Part shown: positions 45,811-54,900 of the stretch, piece after piece | Layout of the letters: each line of letters begins with the position of its first letter | Numbering within the stretch: position 1 is the stretch's first letter | Assembly: GCF_004792515.1 (NCBI RefSeq) | Contig: NZ_CP038865.1 | Span: forward strand, 1,014,001 to 1,078,000 | Source: Vagococcus xieshaowenii | GTDB lineage: Bacteria; Bacillota; Bacilli; Lactobacillales; Vagococcaceae | Length of the DNA: 64,000 bases | Reading direction: 5' to 3' | Notes under the pieces: model-generated | Told to the model about the DNA's origin: nothing | Database searches by the model: none | The model's input: only the letters and a program-made list of their open reading frames with translations | Translations under genes and position numbers: made by a program

Positions 45811-46075
45811 AAAAAAAGCGTCCTCGAGCAAATAACTAATCATTTGCTCGAGGACGCTTTTGCGTGTTACCACCTCTAATTTGAACGGCTCTCACGAACA
45901 CGCTCCTCTTCAAGTATCATTATACTCTTGCATTCATAACGGTTGCTACCGCTAGTCCTTTGTAGTTGAAAACTAAGACTAGAAAGCTCATTGGCCATTT
46001 TCCATGATGTTTACTTTGCTTCTTTACAGCTACCGAAGCTCTCTGTTAAAGTTACTATCATGTACTCACCCGTTC
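45811..46075 (-). ncRNA. T-box riboswitch, probably methionine-specific
   Basis: Leader of the M20 gene. Stem I is closed by AGAGAGCTT pairing with GAGCTTTCT. The T-box sequence AGGTGGTAACACGC is at 45862-45875, followed by a 16-bp terminator stem (45818-45857) and seven A on the plus strand (T on the minus). Upstream of GAGC the strand reads GGAAAATGGCCAAT. Counting from the glyQS T-box spacing, the specifier is AUG (45996-45998). The tRNA-end contact UGGU calls for an ACCA 3' end (discriminator A), as in tRNA-Met and unlike bacterial tRNA-Trp, which would suit the overlapping UGG. Confidence 0.85.
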
Positions 46076-46161
46076 ATTGCTTTACATATTTAATCAATAT
46101 TTTTATAATCTAACATTAATTATTCTAATCTTATTTTAATTAATTGTCAACTAGTTAAAAT

Positions 46162-46191
46162 AAAACCGTCATGCCTAAACATGACGGTTTT
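46162..46191. terminator. Intrinsic terminator after the serine hydrolase gene
   Basis: A 12-bp stem (AAAACCGTCATG / CATGACGGTTTT) with loop CCTAAA and flanking A/T runs. Confidence 0.8.
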
Positions 46192-46195
46192 ATTA

Positions 46196-47269
46196 TTACT
46201 GTTGAAATAATATATCGCTTGTAATTTTAGTCAATTGTTCAATAATTTGTTTACCTTCAGCCATGGTTTGATCATGATTCGTAAACACCGCAATTAAATA
46301 CTTTTTATCACCATTCATGACCTGTCCGATACTGTTAATGACACAATCATTAGTATCAGTTAACCACCCATTTTTTAAAGCAACGTGACTAGATCCTGCC
46401 CCAACACCCCAAGCTTGATCGATATCTACTTCAGACATTAATTTTTGAATGTATTCTCTTTCTGAATCAATTAAGTAATCTGATGGCATAAATACATTTT
46501 TTAATAATTTGATTTGATCTTTTGCTGTAGTTGTTGTTTGCCCCCAATGATAATTATACGTAGAATCGTTCATTTCTAATGTATCAAATAAAGCTTGGAT
46601 TGATGTTGCTTTATCTAAATAATTATCGATTAAATAGGTTGTCGCGTTATTATCACTGCTTTTGATCATGTTTTCTGCACTTTTTATTTCAAGTTCTGAT
46701 AATTCAGTTTGTTCTTCCTGATGTTTATGTAATAGTGCCGTTAATACAGAAACTTTGATAACACTTGCGGTAGGAATTAAAGGCTGTTCGTGTTGATTCG
46801 TATATTGAAATTCCTGATTGGATTGCATGTCATAGACAGCAATATCAATAACCGGTGATTTATCCTTTGCGTATTCTTTCCATAGATTAATTAGCTGGTT
46901 AGATAAATCTTTTTGTTTTTGTTCTTTGTCTTGTCGTTCTTTTTCTTTCTTTTGCTGTGCTAACACTTTGGGATCAGGCTTATCTTTATTTTTATATGCC
47001 GTCATATAGTCTGAAACCTTAGCATCTAATCGCTCTGTTGCATGGACGCCCAGTTCTCCCAAAAGAATAACCGCGACAATTGTACCTGTCCACAAGAATA
47101 TCTGCGCTCTTCTTTTTTGATGATTATTAAGTCTTTTTAAGTTTTTCTCTTTGTACAAATAACTCATAAAAAATAAACATATTGCAATAAACAACCACCA
47201 ATATCTAAGAAAGGCAACCATTCCTACTACTATCCCCAAAAAAAGCATCATGTATTTTGTCTTATTCAT
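46196..47269 (-). CDS. Membrane-anchored serine hydrolase, class A beta-lactamase fold
   Basis: Two or three N-terminal hydrophobic helices (about 7-38 and 57-75), then a Lys/Gln/Glu-rich stalk (95-125) and an extracellular beta-lactamase-like domain. Active site: SVIK (Ser169, Lys172), SDN (205-207) and KNGW in place of the KTG triad. 357 residues. In Lactobacillales such proteins are usually uncharacterised; cell-wall peptide processing is likelier than antibiotic resistance. Monocistronic. Confidence 0.8.
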   Translation of the reverse strand: MNKTKYMMLFLGIVVGMVAFLRYWWLFIAICLFFMSYLYKEKNLKRLNNHQKRRAQIFLWTGTIVAVILLGELGVHATERLDAKVSDYMTAYKNKDKPDPKVLAQQKKEKERQDKEQKQKDLSNQLINLWKEYAKDKSPVIDIAVYDMQSNQEFQYTNQHEQPLIPTASVIKVSVLTALLHKHQEEQTELSELEIKSAENMIKSSDNNATTYLIDNYLDKATSIQALFDTLEMNDSTYNYHWGQTTTTAKDQIKLLKNVFMPSDYLIDSEREYIQKLMSEVDIDQAWGVGAGSSHVALKNGWLTDTNDCVINSIGQVMNGDKKYLIAVFTNHDQTMAEGKQIIEQLTKITSDILFQQ

Positions 47270-47415
47270 TTATCAACTCACCCAACCATTATTTTATCAT
47301 TTACATACTCGTCTATAATGATTGTAATATATGAGGGTAACCGTATCAACACGTTCACAAAAATGTTATATTAAATTCACAAAATATTCATATTTTATAA
47401 ATTAGGTTTACATAA

Positions 47416-47862
47416 TTATTTTATAGGAATATACATGCACATCGTATGATTCTGAATATCTTTATAACTATACCATTCAAGAATAGGGCGGCTAACATCC
47501 CGTTCTATCGTTCCCCCTCCCGAAAAAACTGTAGACCAAAAGCTAGTAATAGCTTCCTCTGTATGAGCTAATTCAATTACTTGATATTTCCCACCTGAAA
47601 TACGTCGTTTATCAAAACCTTCCTCCAATAAACGATCATCTTTTTGACTAAGTTTCACTCCTACATCATACCTAAGCAACGCTGGTTCTATTTGGATGGG
47701 ATCATCTAATGCTATGCCAATTAATACAGACGTTTCATCAAGATAATGCTTCCTTATCAACGTCTGTTTTACGTCTTCCATTAAGTAATGATTTTCTGTT
47801 CCATAGTGTCCTATTCGACGTTTATAGTAACTATCAAAATCTTCTAATTCTATATAGCTCAT
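47416..47862 (-). CDS. GyrI-like / AraC effector-binding domain protein
   Basis: About 148 residues forming a stand-alone GyrI-like small-molecule-binding domain: IGIALDDPIQIEPALLRYDVGV, then GGKYQVIELAHTEEAITSFWS and the C-terminal ILEWY. No DNA-binding domain is present. Start at 47862 (MSYIELE) with GGGAG 8 nt upstream. Ligand and role unknown; such proteins can act as multidrug sensors or hydrolases. Confidence 0.75.
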   Translation of the reverse strand: MSYIELEDFDSYYKRRIGHYGTENHYLMEDVKQTLIRKHYLDETSVLIGIALDDPIQIEPALLRYDVGVKLSQKDDRLLEEGFDKRRISGGKYQVIELAHTEEAITSFWSTVFSGGGTIERDVSRPILEWYSYKDIQNHTMCMYIPIK

Positions 47863-47942
47863 GTTGTCATCTCCCTTATTATTTGGTTGATGCCGGCTCA
47901 ACACATTCAGAATAATCTATACTAAAATGAAATACAATAGAA

Positions 47943-47987
47943 AAAACATCCAATTACCATACGATATGTATAATGACAGGATGTTTT
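47943..47987 (-). terminator. Terminator of the CRISPR array transcript
   Basis: On the minus strand, AAAACATCC pairs with GGATGTTTT around an inner hairpin (ATTATAC.. / GTAT..TAAT), followed by T-rich sequence. It lies 70 bp past the trailer-end repeat. Confidence 0.65.
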
Positions 47988-48056
47988 AAATAAATTAAGA
48001 ATTGATTTACCAAAAGCCACTTACTTCTCTCTTAGTGGTTGTTTTGTAACTGAATT

Positions 48057-49412
48057 GTTTTACGATTACTTGAATCTTTAGAGTACTAAAACTCTTCTGT
48101 TGTGTCATACACGTAAACTTTTGTTTTACGATTACTTGAATCTTTAGAGTACTAAAACTAATACTAAGATTATGTCGATTGCACAAGTGTTTTACGATTA
48201 CTTGAATCTTTAGAGTACTAAAACCATATTTACCTATAATTTTGTGCTTTTCTTGTTTTACGATTACTTGAATCTTTAGAGTACTAAAACTTAAGCGTTC
48301 GTTTGAACTCATAACCAACTGTTTTACGATTACTTGAATCTTTAGAGTACTAAAACAATATGAGCATTTACTTAATAACAAATGACGTTTTACGATTACT
48401 TGAATCTTTAGAGTACTAAAACAAAGCGCTATGTGGACGCTAGGCGCTACATGTTTTACGATTACTTGAATCTTTAGAGTACTAAAACTACCAGTTGCAG
48501 CATCACGAACGTACAAATGTTTTACGATTACTTGAATCTTTAGAGTACTAAAACGAAGTCAATGTTGATTATCTGCATAAATTGGTTTTACGATTACTTG
48601 AATCTTTAGAGTACTAAAACTGATTTGAACCTTGCTAAACCTTACTAAAAGTTTTACGATTACTTGAATCTTTAGAGTACTAAAACCATTTGCTTTTACA
48701 ATCATTTTCTCGCCGAGTTTTACGATTACTTGAATCTTTAGAGTACTAAAACGAAAGTGGCTATCAAACTCACATAGAAATTGTTTTACGATTACTTGAA
48801 TCTTTAGAGTACTAAAACCAGTTTCGAAAGCACCGCCACCAATATTAGGTTTTACGATTACTTGAATCTTTAGAGTACTAAAACAATCTTCAAAGATACG
48901 ATCAATCGTTTCTTGTTTTACGATTACTTGAATCTTTAGAGTACTAAAACTACTTTCACGCCAACCGAAATAATTCAATGGTTTTACGATTACTTGAATC
49001 TTTAGAGTACTAAAACGTCGGTTTCGTATCTTTTTGGATAACTCCTGTTTTACGATTACTTGAATCTTTAGAGTACTAAAACGCTTTTCTATGTTCTTCC
49101 CAATATTTAGAAGTTTTACGATTACTTGAATCTTTAGAGTACTAAAACACTCGTCAAACGCTTGTGACTTGTTTGCTTGTTTTACGATTACTTGAATCTT
49201 TAGAGTACTAAAACTAGAATTATTTTTTGAACAGCCGGTCATTAGTTTTACGATTACTTGAATCTTTAGAGTACTAAAACAAGTCATGATTGGTTTAGCA
49301 GCAGTTGCTCGTTTTACGATTACTTGAATCTTTAGAGTACTAAAACAGCTTTCAAGACCGCCGTACAGAGCGCAATGTTTTACGATTACTTGAATCTTTA
49401 GAGTACTAAAAC
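48057..49412 (-). CRISPR. Type II-A CRISPR array, 21 repeats and 20 spacers
   Basis: Repeat length 36 bp and spacer length 30 bp throughout, so the period is exactly 66 bp from 48057 to 49412. On the crRNA strand (minus) the repeat begins GTTTTAGTACTCTAAAG and ends AAGTAATCGTAAAAC. All 21 repeats look identical, including the trailer-end one, which is usually degenerate. The newest spacers are at the right end next to csn2, as shown by the leader motif there. The exact 66-bp period keeps reading frames open through the array, producing two false repetitive proteins. I found no match of a spacer to the rest of the window by eye. Confidence 0.99.
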
Positions 49413-49452
49413 CTCAAATCCGTCGAAATGCGATTGTAGTATTAATTTAATT
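49413..49452 (-). promoter_or_regulatory. CRISPR leader with II-A anchor ATTTGAG
   Basis: Forty bp between the csn2 stop and the first repeat. The last seven bases before the repeat are ATTTGAG, the leader-anchoring sequence that directs spacer insertion in type II-A systems. It fixes the polarity of the array. Confidence 0.9.
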
Positions 49453-49478
49453 CTATAATGTTCGCCTTAAATTATCAA
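49450..49478 (-). promoter_or_regulatory. Array promoter inside the csn2 3' end
   Basis: TTGATA (49473-49478), 17-bp spacer, TAGAAT (49450-49455) on the minus strand. Transcription would start about 30 bp before the first repeat. Confidence 0.6.
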
Positions 49479-50505
49479 TTAAATATTTAATTTCTGGTTC
49501 AGATAAGCTAGTTGTATAAAGATAATCATTATTTACGATACCTAACAACTTGTTTAACACTATTAGACTGACTAAATATTGACTATTAATATTCGGAATA
49601 TCGAAACTCCCAATATAACCAAGCCATTTATTACCTGTCTCAAAAAAATCTTCATATTCAATATATTTAGAAGGATAATTGAACTTCAATCTTTCATACA
49701 AAAATTCTAAATCATTTACTTCAAACTTCACGTCATTTAAAATAGTTATATTAGAATTTTCATCCAAAGATAAATATTCTACATCAGAATGTATCATCAT
49801 AAAATAAAAATTAGGAAATTCATCTGACAATGAACTCATCAATCTGTATAGTTCTAAATATTGCTTTTTAGATAAGAAATTCGGACTATCTTTAACAACT
49901 AATAAGATTCTGTCTCCCGAATTAGATAATGAATATTTTATTAAATTGATAAATACTTTTATTATCGTTATTTTATCAAAATAGGAAATATTTCTCTGAT
50001 CAATTTCATCATAATAATTAATCGTAGTATTCTTTTTCAAATAATCAATCATCAACTTCTTAGAAAATTCAAGATCCATTTCAATAGAATTAAAAATATT
50101 TTCCTTAAGATATTTTTCAAAAAGGAATAGAATACTTTTACTAGCAGTATCGATTTGATTTGAAATCTCTGTGATATTTATGTCACTATTTAAGAAGTTA
50201 TCAAAAATTTCGTCTAGTATTTTTTTATTTCCTAACTCAAGCTCCTTATAAATTTCTTCCATAGAGCCATAGGAAAAAAAATTGAATCGAGATTTAGAGA
50301 TTAACTCGTTGTTTTCTTGAATCCAAGGCTCTTCCATACCAAAGTCTCTCAAAACCAATTCATCATACTTCTTTTTATTAAAAAATAATCCTAATACTTT
50401 TTGAATTTTTTTTATTTTATCAACATTTTGCCCAATTATTTGATTTTTTTGTCCAACTTCGATTTCAACGGTCTCTGAATGATCTAACTTTATCTTCCAA
50501 ATCAC
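49453..50505 (-). CDS. csn2: Csn2, long (S. thermophilus CRISPR1-like) form
   Basis: Type II-A adaptation protein; Csn2 forms a ring around DNA ends and is needed with Cas1, Cas2 and Cas9 for spacer acquisition. 350 residues, the long subtype, versus about 220 for the SpyCas9-type Csn2. Visible parts: MIWKIKLDHSETVEIEVGQ N-terminal strand region, helical arm (about 70-170) and a degenerate P-loop-like core with DRILLVVKDSPNFLSKKQY near 208. Start codon GTG overlapping the cas2 stop (GTGA). Assigned mainly by position and size. Confidence 0.85.
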   Translation of the reverse strand: MIWKIKLDHSETVEIEVGQKNQIIGQNVDKIKKIQKVLGLFFNKKKYDELVLRDFGMEEPWIQENNELISKSRFNFFSYGSMEEIYKELELGNKKILDEIFDNFLNSDINITEISNQIDTASKSILFLFEKYLKENIFNSIEMDLEFSKKLMIDYLKKNTTINYYDEIDQRNISYFDKITIIKVFINLIKYSLSNSGDRILLVVKDSPNFLSKKQYLELYRLMSSLSDEFPNFYFMMIHSDVEYLSLDENSNITILNDVKFEVNDLEFLYERLKFNYPSKYIEYEDFFETGNKWLGYIGSFDIPNINSQYLVSLIVLNKLLGIVNNDYLYTTSLSEPEIKYLIDNLRRTL

Positions 50506-50828
50506 TCAATCACAACCAATCTCTTATCACCAATAACTTCCTCTTGTTGACTTTTCTTTCCAACTAGAAACGTCATATCTTCATACTGCTTTTCCGTTAC
50601 CATCATCAACCTTACTTCACCGTTTGGAGGCAAATATTTAGTTAGTAGTGCTTCATACTTCATAGCAAAACTCCTGTTGGGACACGTTCGTACATAAACT
50701 GAAAATTGAATCATCTGGAACCCATTGGCTAATAATGATTTACGAAAAATCCGATAATATCTTAAATCAGCCTTTGTTTCTGTTGGTAAATCGAAAAAAC
50801 ACATCAATCTCATAGCCGTATACCTCAT
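50502..50828 (-). CDS. cas2: CRISPR-associated endonuclease Cas2
   Basis: 108 residues, ferredoxin-like fold. N-terminal MRLMCFFDLPTETKADLRYY carries the metal-binding Asp13 (FDLP), followed by FRKSLLANGFQMIQFSVYVR. With Cas1 it forms the spacer integrase. Overlaps cas1 (ATGA) and csn2 (GTGA), so the three adaptation genes are translationally coupled. Confidence 0.96.
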   Translation of the reverse strand: MRYTAMRLMCFFDLPTETKADLRYYRIFRKSLLANGFQMIQFSVYVRTCPNRSFAMKYEALLTKYLPPNGEVRLMMVTEKQYEDMTFLVGKKSQQEEVIGDKRLVVIE

Positions 50829-51733
50829 TTAAATACGCTTTCTAAACTTAATAAATCAAAATTTTTTAGATTAATTTCTTTATTATCAATCATTATGTTT
50901 ACAAATTTCTGAACATACTTTTCCATAATGGTTGACAATAATGTATTATTACCGTTATACACTAAACGTTGATTAAGTAAATCAATTAGAGCACGTCTAT
51001 CATCCGCAGTAAGATATTCCCTCCCATTCATATACTTCACTGTCCAAGCATCCACGATAGGACGAAATGGCTCAATCAAATCATCCACTAAATTAAATTG
51101 ATTATATTCACTTTTGTGAAATACTCCTAAAGCGGGGATTAATCCATAACCTGTAACTAATCTTGCCATATAAGAACGTAATATAGTATAGCCGTAATTT
51201 AACGCTCCGTTTACAATAAAGTCATCTGAACGACGATTAAATTCTAATCCAAAAAGGGTGTTGAAATATACTTTAGCCGCATGACCTTCTCGATTGCTAG
51301 AATCACCTAACTTTACTTCATTTTTTAACTTATCAAGCACCGCTATTCTTTCTTCATCACAGCCGTATCCCACTAACACTTGCTTCTGGTTTTCAATTTT
51401 CAAGCTAATTATTTCCTTCCAAATATTATCTTTCATTTCTTCTGTCCATTTTGCCTGTTTTTGAACAATTTTACTTGACCTTGAATGAGATAAAAATGGG
51501 TGATAAACACCTACAGGTAGATAATTTTTATCACAAAAAATGACTGAAATTGAATAATCAGCACATTTAGCCAATAACCTACTAGTGATTTTAGTTCGAA
51601 CACTTTCTATGACAATCATAGAAATATCAGAAAGAGGAATTACGAAATCACTTTCTGAACAAATAATGTGTAAATTATCGAGCTTTAACTTTAATTCTTC
51701 TGAGTCTTTTATTAAGACTACTCGCCAGGTCAA
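50825..51733 (-). CDS. cas1: CRISPR-associated endonuclease Cas1
   Basis: 302-residue type II integrase subunit. N-terminal beta domain 1-75, alpha domain with the metal ligands Glu149 (NREGHAAKVYF), His206 (ALGVFHKSEY) and Glu221 (DDLIEPFRP). Start is a TTG at 51733 with GGAG 9 nt upstream. It follows the tracrRNA gene, as in the S. thermophilus CRISPR1 layout. Confidence 0.96.
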   Translation of the reverse strand: MTWRVVLIKDSEELKLKLDNLHIICSESDFVIPLSDISMIVIESVRTKITSRLLAKCADYSISVIFCDKNYLPVGVYHPFLSHSRSSKIVQKQAKWTEEMKDNIWKEIISLKIENQKQVLVGYGCDEERIAVLDKLKNEVKLGDSSNREGHAAKVYFNTLFGLEFNRRSDDFIVNGALNYGYTILRSYMARLVTGYGLIPALGVFHKSEYNQFNLVDDLIEPFRPIVDAWTVKYMNGREYLTADDRRALIDLLNQRLVYNGNNTLLSTIMEKYVQKFVNIMIDNKEINLKNFDLLSLESVFK

Positions 51734-51760
51734 ATTACCACACTCCTTTCATTAATAAAC

Positions 51761-51887
51761 AAAAAAACTTCTCTTGCCTAAACAAGAGAAGTAAATTCGG
51801 GATTTCCCCTTATTTTAGTAGGTTCTAAAAATTCAAGTAATCGTAAAAATTTTTTAACCTAATCACTAGTGATATGAGCGTCCTCAC
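51761..51887 (-). ncRNA. tracrRNA
   Basis: Between cas9 and cas1, same strand. The anti-repeat (51812-51849) begins TTTTTACGATTACTTGAAT and pairs with the crRNA repeat in two helices: GUUUUAGUA with UACUAAAAU, then a 2-nt/4-nt bulge (CU/AACC), then 13 bp. Next comes a nexus hairpin (GGGGAAATCCC, 51798-51808) and a terminator stem ACTTCTCTTG / CAAGAGAAGT (51768-51792) with seven T. Transcription from the promoter at 51894-51922 would add a leader of about 40 nt before the anti-repeat. Confidence 0.93.
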
Positions 51888-51893
51888 AATTAG

Positions 51894-51922
51894 ATTATAT
51901 CATCCGTATATTGAACGAGCAA
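51894..51922 (-). promoter_or_regulatory. Promoter of tracrRNA
   Basis: TTGCTC (51917-51922), exactly 17 bp, TATAAT (51894-51899) on the minus strand. The -35 ends one base before the cas9 stop codon. Confidence 0.8.
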
Positions 51923-54900
51923 CTAAAAAATTAAACTTAAGTCTTCTTTTTTTACATGATAGATATTACCTAATATGTCCGTTCTTAATTTTTCAATAAC
52001 TAAATTTTCCTTAGAAATTCCTTTTAATAATTGTCGACCTGCAGATTTTCCTAATTTTTCTAATCCCGTATCATCACCTTTTTCAAATAATGCTTTATGA
52101 TAAGGTTTTAACTCAACATATCCTCTTTTTTGTGGCATCGTTCTAGATAAAAATCTAAAAATGTTGGTTTCACCATTTTCTGTATCTGTAATTCTGATAA
52201 TATCATTTTTATATAACGAAAAGACAAATTCAGAATTTTCTCCTATTCCTTCTTTTATTCTTAATTCCTCATAAACACCGTCTTTAAACCCGTATTTACC
52301 ACCTTTAAGAAACTGAATGTCTTTATACTTGATTCCTAATATCTCATAAACACCTTTTTGATGATTATAATATACATCAGATCGATAAGGATTCGTCGAT
52401 AACAACACCACTTTTTTACTAGAATTACTTGGTGTAATATCAACACATTCATTTACTTTTTTGTTATAGTATTTTATATCTTTAATCACCGGTCCATTAC
52501 CTTTTTTGCTGTATTTCTTAATTTCACCGTATTCTTGCTGATATGCAGCAAAGGGATTGTCCATATCCGAATATTGATCCATAATTTTTTCCATTAACTC
52601 GAAGGTTTTTGGATCATGGTGATACATCAAAAATTGGGTTTTGTCTTTTTTATATTTTGGTAAAAAATCTTTCTTATAAATATTAACATCATAAATATTT
52701 TTAATTTTTCCGATTGTTTTAATTTCTTTTTTCCCCTTGGCATTTTCAACTTCTCTTGTTGAATAAATAGTAGCATCGCTTATTTTGCGATTATACTTTG
52801 TATCCACTCTGTGTGAGTACTTAACGTATGGCTCATAAGCTTTTACATTATCAAAGAAATTGGGATACGGGTTTCCATAAGCTAGCTCTCCATAAACTTT
52901 TTTATCCATTTTTTCAAGGTATAGTTTTTCCTCAGTAGCATCTGAATTCGTATTATTTTCTTGTAGGGAGCTGAATTTATTTTGCCAAATCTTTTGTTGA
53001 GGAACACTTGCGACAATTAGTGCATCAATCGCATGATGGGCATAGCTTTCATCCCTATCCTTGTTTATTCGCCATTTTCTTCTAAGAGTGCTTGTATATT
53101 TTCCACGTACGATTGAAACTTGTGTATTATTTCCATGTGCTTTAAAAAATTTTTGTAATTCGTTTAACACAGTTTTGGAAGCATAACGCGTATCCACTAA
53201 GTTTCGATTAATAAAACCTTGCCTCACTTCCCATTTATTAATGTCTTCCATCATGAGTAAATTTTTTCTTTTCGATAAAGTTATTTTCTTTTTATTGTAC
53301 AATTTTTCTATATCATTCCTGAAATCTTCAAAATTTCTACGGCTACTTCCGCTTAGATATTGCCAAGGTGTTCGCTGTCCTTTTACTTTATTTTCAGAAC
53401 GATAGGATAACACTTTATTATTTAAACCATCATCAAACGAAACCGAAAGTGGAATAACATGATCAATTTCAAACTGATTAGGGTTATTTACCAACTCAGA
53501 AATTTTTATTATTTTACCTGAATATAGACATTTTCCACCCTGTTGATACCATAACCTTAATTTAGTATCTAAGTCTTTATGACCATGGAATACACTGTCA
53601 TCACAACCATATTCTGCTTTAGCTAGATCGATAGCTTTTCTTTTTTCTTCACGATTATTTTTTTGTGCTTGTTCCTGTGCCTTCTTTTGATCTGCAAGAT
53701 TAGTTTCACGAGGCATTTCGATTACAATTTTTTCAATTTCACCATAATTTTTAAGCAGTTGATTTATTATTTTTAGTGACTGATTTACTGATCTTCTAAC
53801 AACTGGATTCAAGATTTCTTCGCTAATCATTTTGGTGGGTAAATATTTATACGATTTATATTTTTCTATATTTTTCTTGAAAAATCCTCGCTCCGCGAGA
53901 ATTTGCATCTGATTTTTAGGTTCAATATACATATCTGCTATCATTTCATTCATGGCAAGTAACGACAAGCTGTGCCATCCTTTAATATCCTTAGAGTATT
54001 TTTTTCTGAATGAAATAATGAGTTCGATTTGTTTATCGTTAAAAATCGGTAATTTATCAGCAATGTCCCTTTTTATTCCACTTGCTTCGGTATTTAGTGT
54101 TAATATATAGCCTAATGTATCTAACTCTTCTCTACTTAAGTTATCAACAATAATTTCTTCATCGAAGAATTTCTGCATGTCACGATAGGTTTTAAAATTG
54201 TGAAACATTGGTTTGTCATCTTTTACAATAAATCCCGTAATTAATTCTTTAGACTCACCTGTAATTTTAGATATAATATTCATTACTTTAGGAGCTTTTT
54301 CATTTTTTATTTGTTTTATAATTTGTTTTTTTTGAGTCTCTGTTAACTTCTCATCATTAACACTTAAATTGTTAAGTTCATTTAACAAATCAAATTCTTG
54401 AGCGGTATAACTTATTCTTGCTCCCCTTAATTCATTGGGATAAACAGTACATTTGCCGATTAATACTTCAAATAAATTATTTAAAGTTTCTCCATTAACT
54501 TTATATCGTCCATAATCAGTCCTAGATGTTTCGGATCCAGGTCCATCAAAATATTCTCTTCTGTTACTTAATATTGAAATGTATTCATTTATAAATTCAT
54601 CACTTATTTCATCATAAAAGGCTTTTTGTGTTTTTAAAATTTCTTTAGCTTCATTTACATAAGCGGATGTTGGGAAAATATTTTCATACGCATGATTATC
54701 TTTAATAATAGTTCCTCTCGTCGCCCCAAATTTAGATAAACGAGCCAATTGAATTTCACAAGGAAAATATCCTTCTAGTAATCTTTTATTCTCATTAATT
54801 GCTTCGTTTGAAACTTCTTTATCATCTGCTAAATCATCTAAATAAGATACCCCTCTTCGTTTACAAAGGTGAATCAGTGACGCACTTAATTCATCTTTAC

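Noticed and set aside
45995-45997. Tryptophan (UGG) specifier in the T-box
   Set aside because: Spacing to the stem I 3' strand favours AUG, and the UGGU contact needs discriminator A, whereas bacterial tRNA-Trp has G.
46196-47269. Beta-lactam resistance gene
   Set aside because: The SxxK, SDN and KNG motifs show the fold, but the long membrane stalk and lack of a true KTG fit a wall-acting hydrolase; no resistance claim is supported.
48007-48516. Open frame encoding repeated FSTLKIQVIVK units
   Set aside because: It is the translation of CRISPR repeats; the 66-bp period is a multiple of three, so stops are avoided by chance. Not a gene.
48559-49287. Second repetitive open frame across the array
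   Set aside because: Same cause as the previous one; repeats and spacers only.
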